From: Myxosarcina sp. GI1
GTDB lineage: Bacteria > Cyanobacteriota > Cyanobacteriia > Cyanobacteriales > Xenococcaceae
Direction of reading: 5' to 3'
NCBI RefSeq assembly: GCF_000756305.1
Contig: NZ_JRFE01000014.1
Coordinates: 364,300-428,299 of the forward strand
Length of the DNA stretch: 64,000 bases
Position 1 is the stretch's first letter. Each line of letters begins with the position of its first letter. Below are positions 64,000 through 64,000 of the stretch, one piece after another. The position numbers were made by a program, and so were the translations under genes. The notes beneath the pieces were generated by a model. The model saw only the letters and a list, made by a program, of their open reading frames with translations, was not told where the DNA came from and made no database searches.

Positions 64000-64000
64000 G

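Overview
The window reads as chromosomal DNA of a cyanobacterium. The HIP1 octamer GCGATCGC and its variants occur throughout, the DNA is AT-rich, and lineage markers are present: a split-intein dnaE, Psb28, zeta-carotene desaturase (crtQ) with its SRPBCC neighbour, a soluble cytochrome c6-type protein, TrmFO and an E. coli-like pntAB pair. Genes are mostly single or in short operons separated by AT-rich spacers. I saw no rRNA, tRNA or CRISPR array.

Layout. 1-1320: a cobalamin riboswitch drives hupE (metal transporter) and cobW (metallochaperone GTPase, cut by the window start). 1390-7507: argJ, a DUF2267 protein, then pntA-pntB with a terminator. 7491-12742: an accessory patch around the N-terminal half of DNA polymerase III alpha. 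It holds a frameshifted HicB-like gene, a dnaE whose split intein N-half carries an unusual tail of about 220 residues, a frameshifted GIY-YIG-type gene behind a palindrome, a hicA(broken)-hicB pair, an Uma2 fragment and a shredded copy of the dnaE PHP region. 12831-20605: a subtilase-like protease, a DUF4327 protein, a PP2C phosphatase/FHA-kinase operon, trmFO with a small membrane protein, and a 44-residue membrane protein followed by a perfect 28-bp HIP1-centred palindrome. 21302-24040: a three-gene ExbB/ExbD/ExbD-like membrane system. 24616-34210: an M16 protease pair, nadK, an MscS-type channel, a Nudix hydrolase, folK and a Calx-beta/PQQ-type sugar dehydrogenase. 34442-35436: an internally deleted IS with perfect 19-bp inverted repeats. 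35486-43260: SRPBCC protein and crtQ, two uncharacterised cyanobacterial proteins, a GlsB/YeaQ-type protein, a DUF3102 protein and an AraC regulator.

43624-46985: four consecutive short-chain dehydrogenases divergent from the AraC gene, followed by a chimeric SDR/PIN fragment. 47223-56138: oligopeptidase B-like S9 protease, exported isoaspartyl methyltransferase, rpiA-cytochrome c6-like operon, an RRM protein, a tandem universal stress protein, an ATP-grasp D-Ala-D-Ala ligase-like protein, psb28 and moaB/mog. 56147-64000: a secreted protein with a PEP-CTERM-like tail, and a giant secreted SdrD_B/GEVED/Calx-beta/RTX protein that runs off the window end.

The most unusual items are the DnaE intein tail, the ExbB-ExbD-ExbD operon in which only one of the two ExbD-like subunits keeps the membrane aspartate, and the decayed cluster of toxin-antitoxin and nuclease genes around dnaE. 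All function calls rest on reading motifs by eye; no database search was run.
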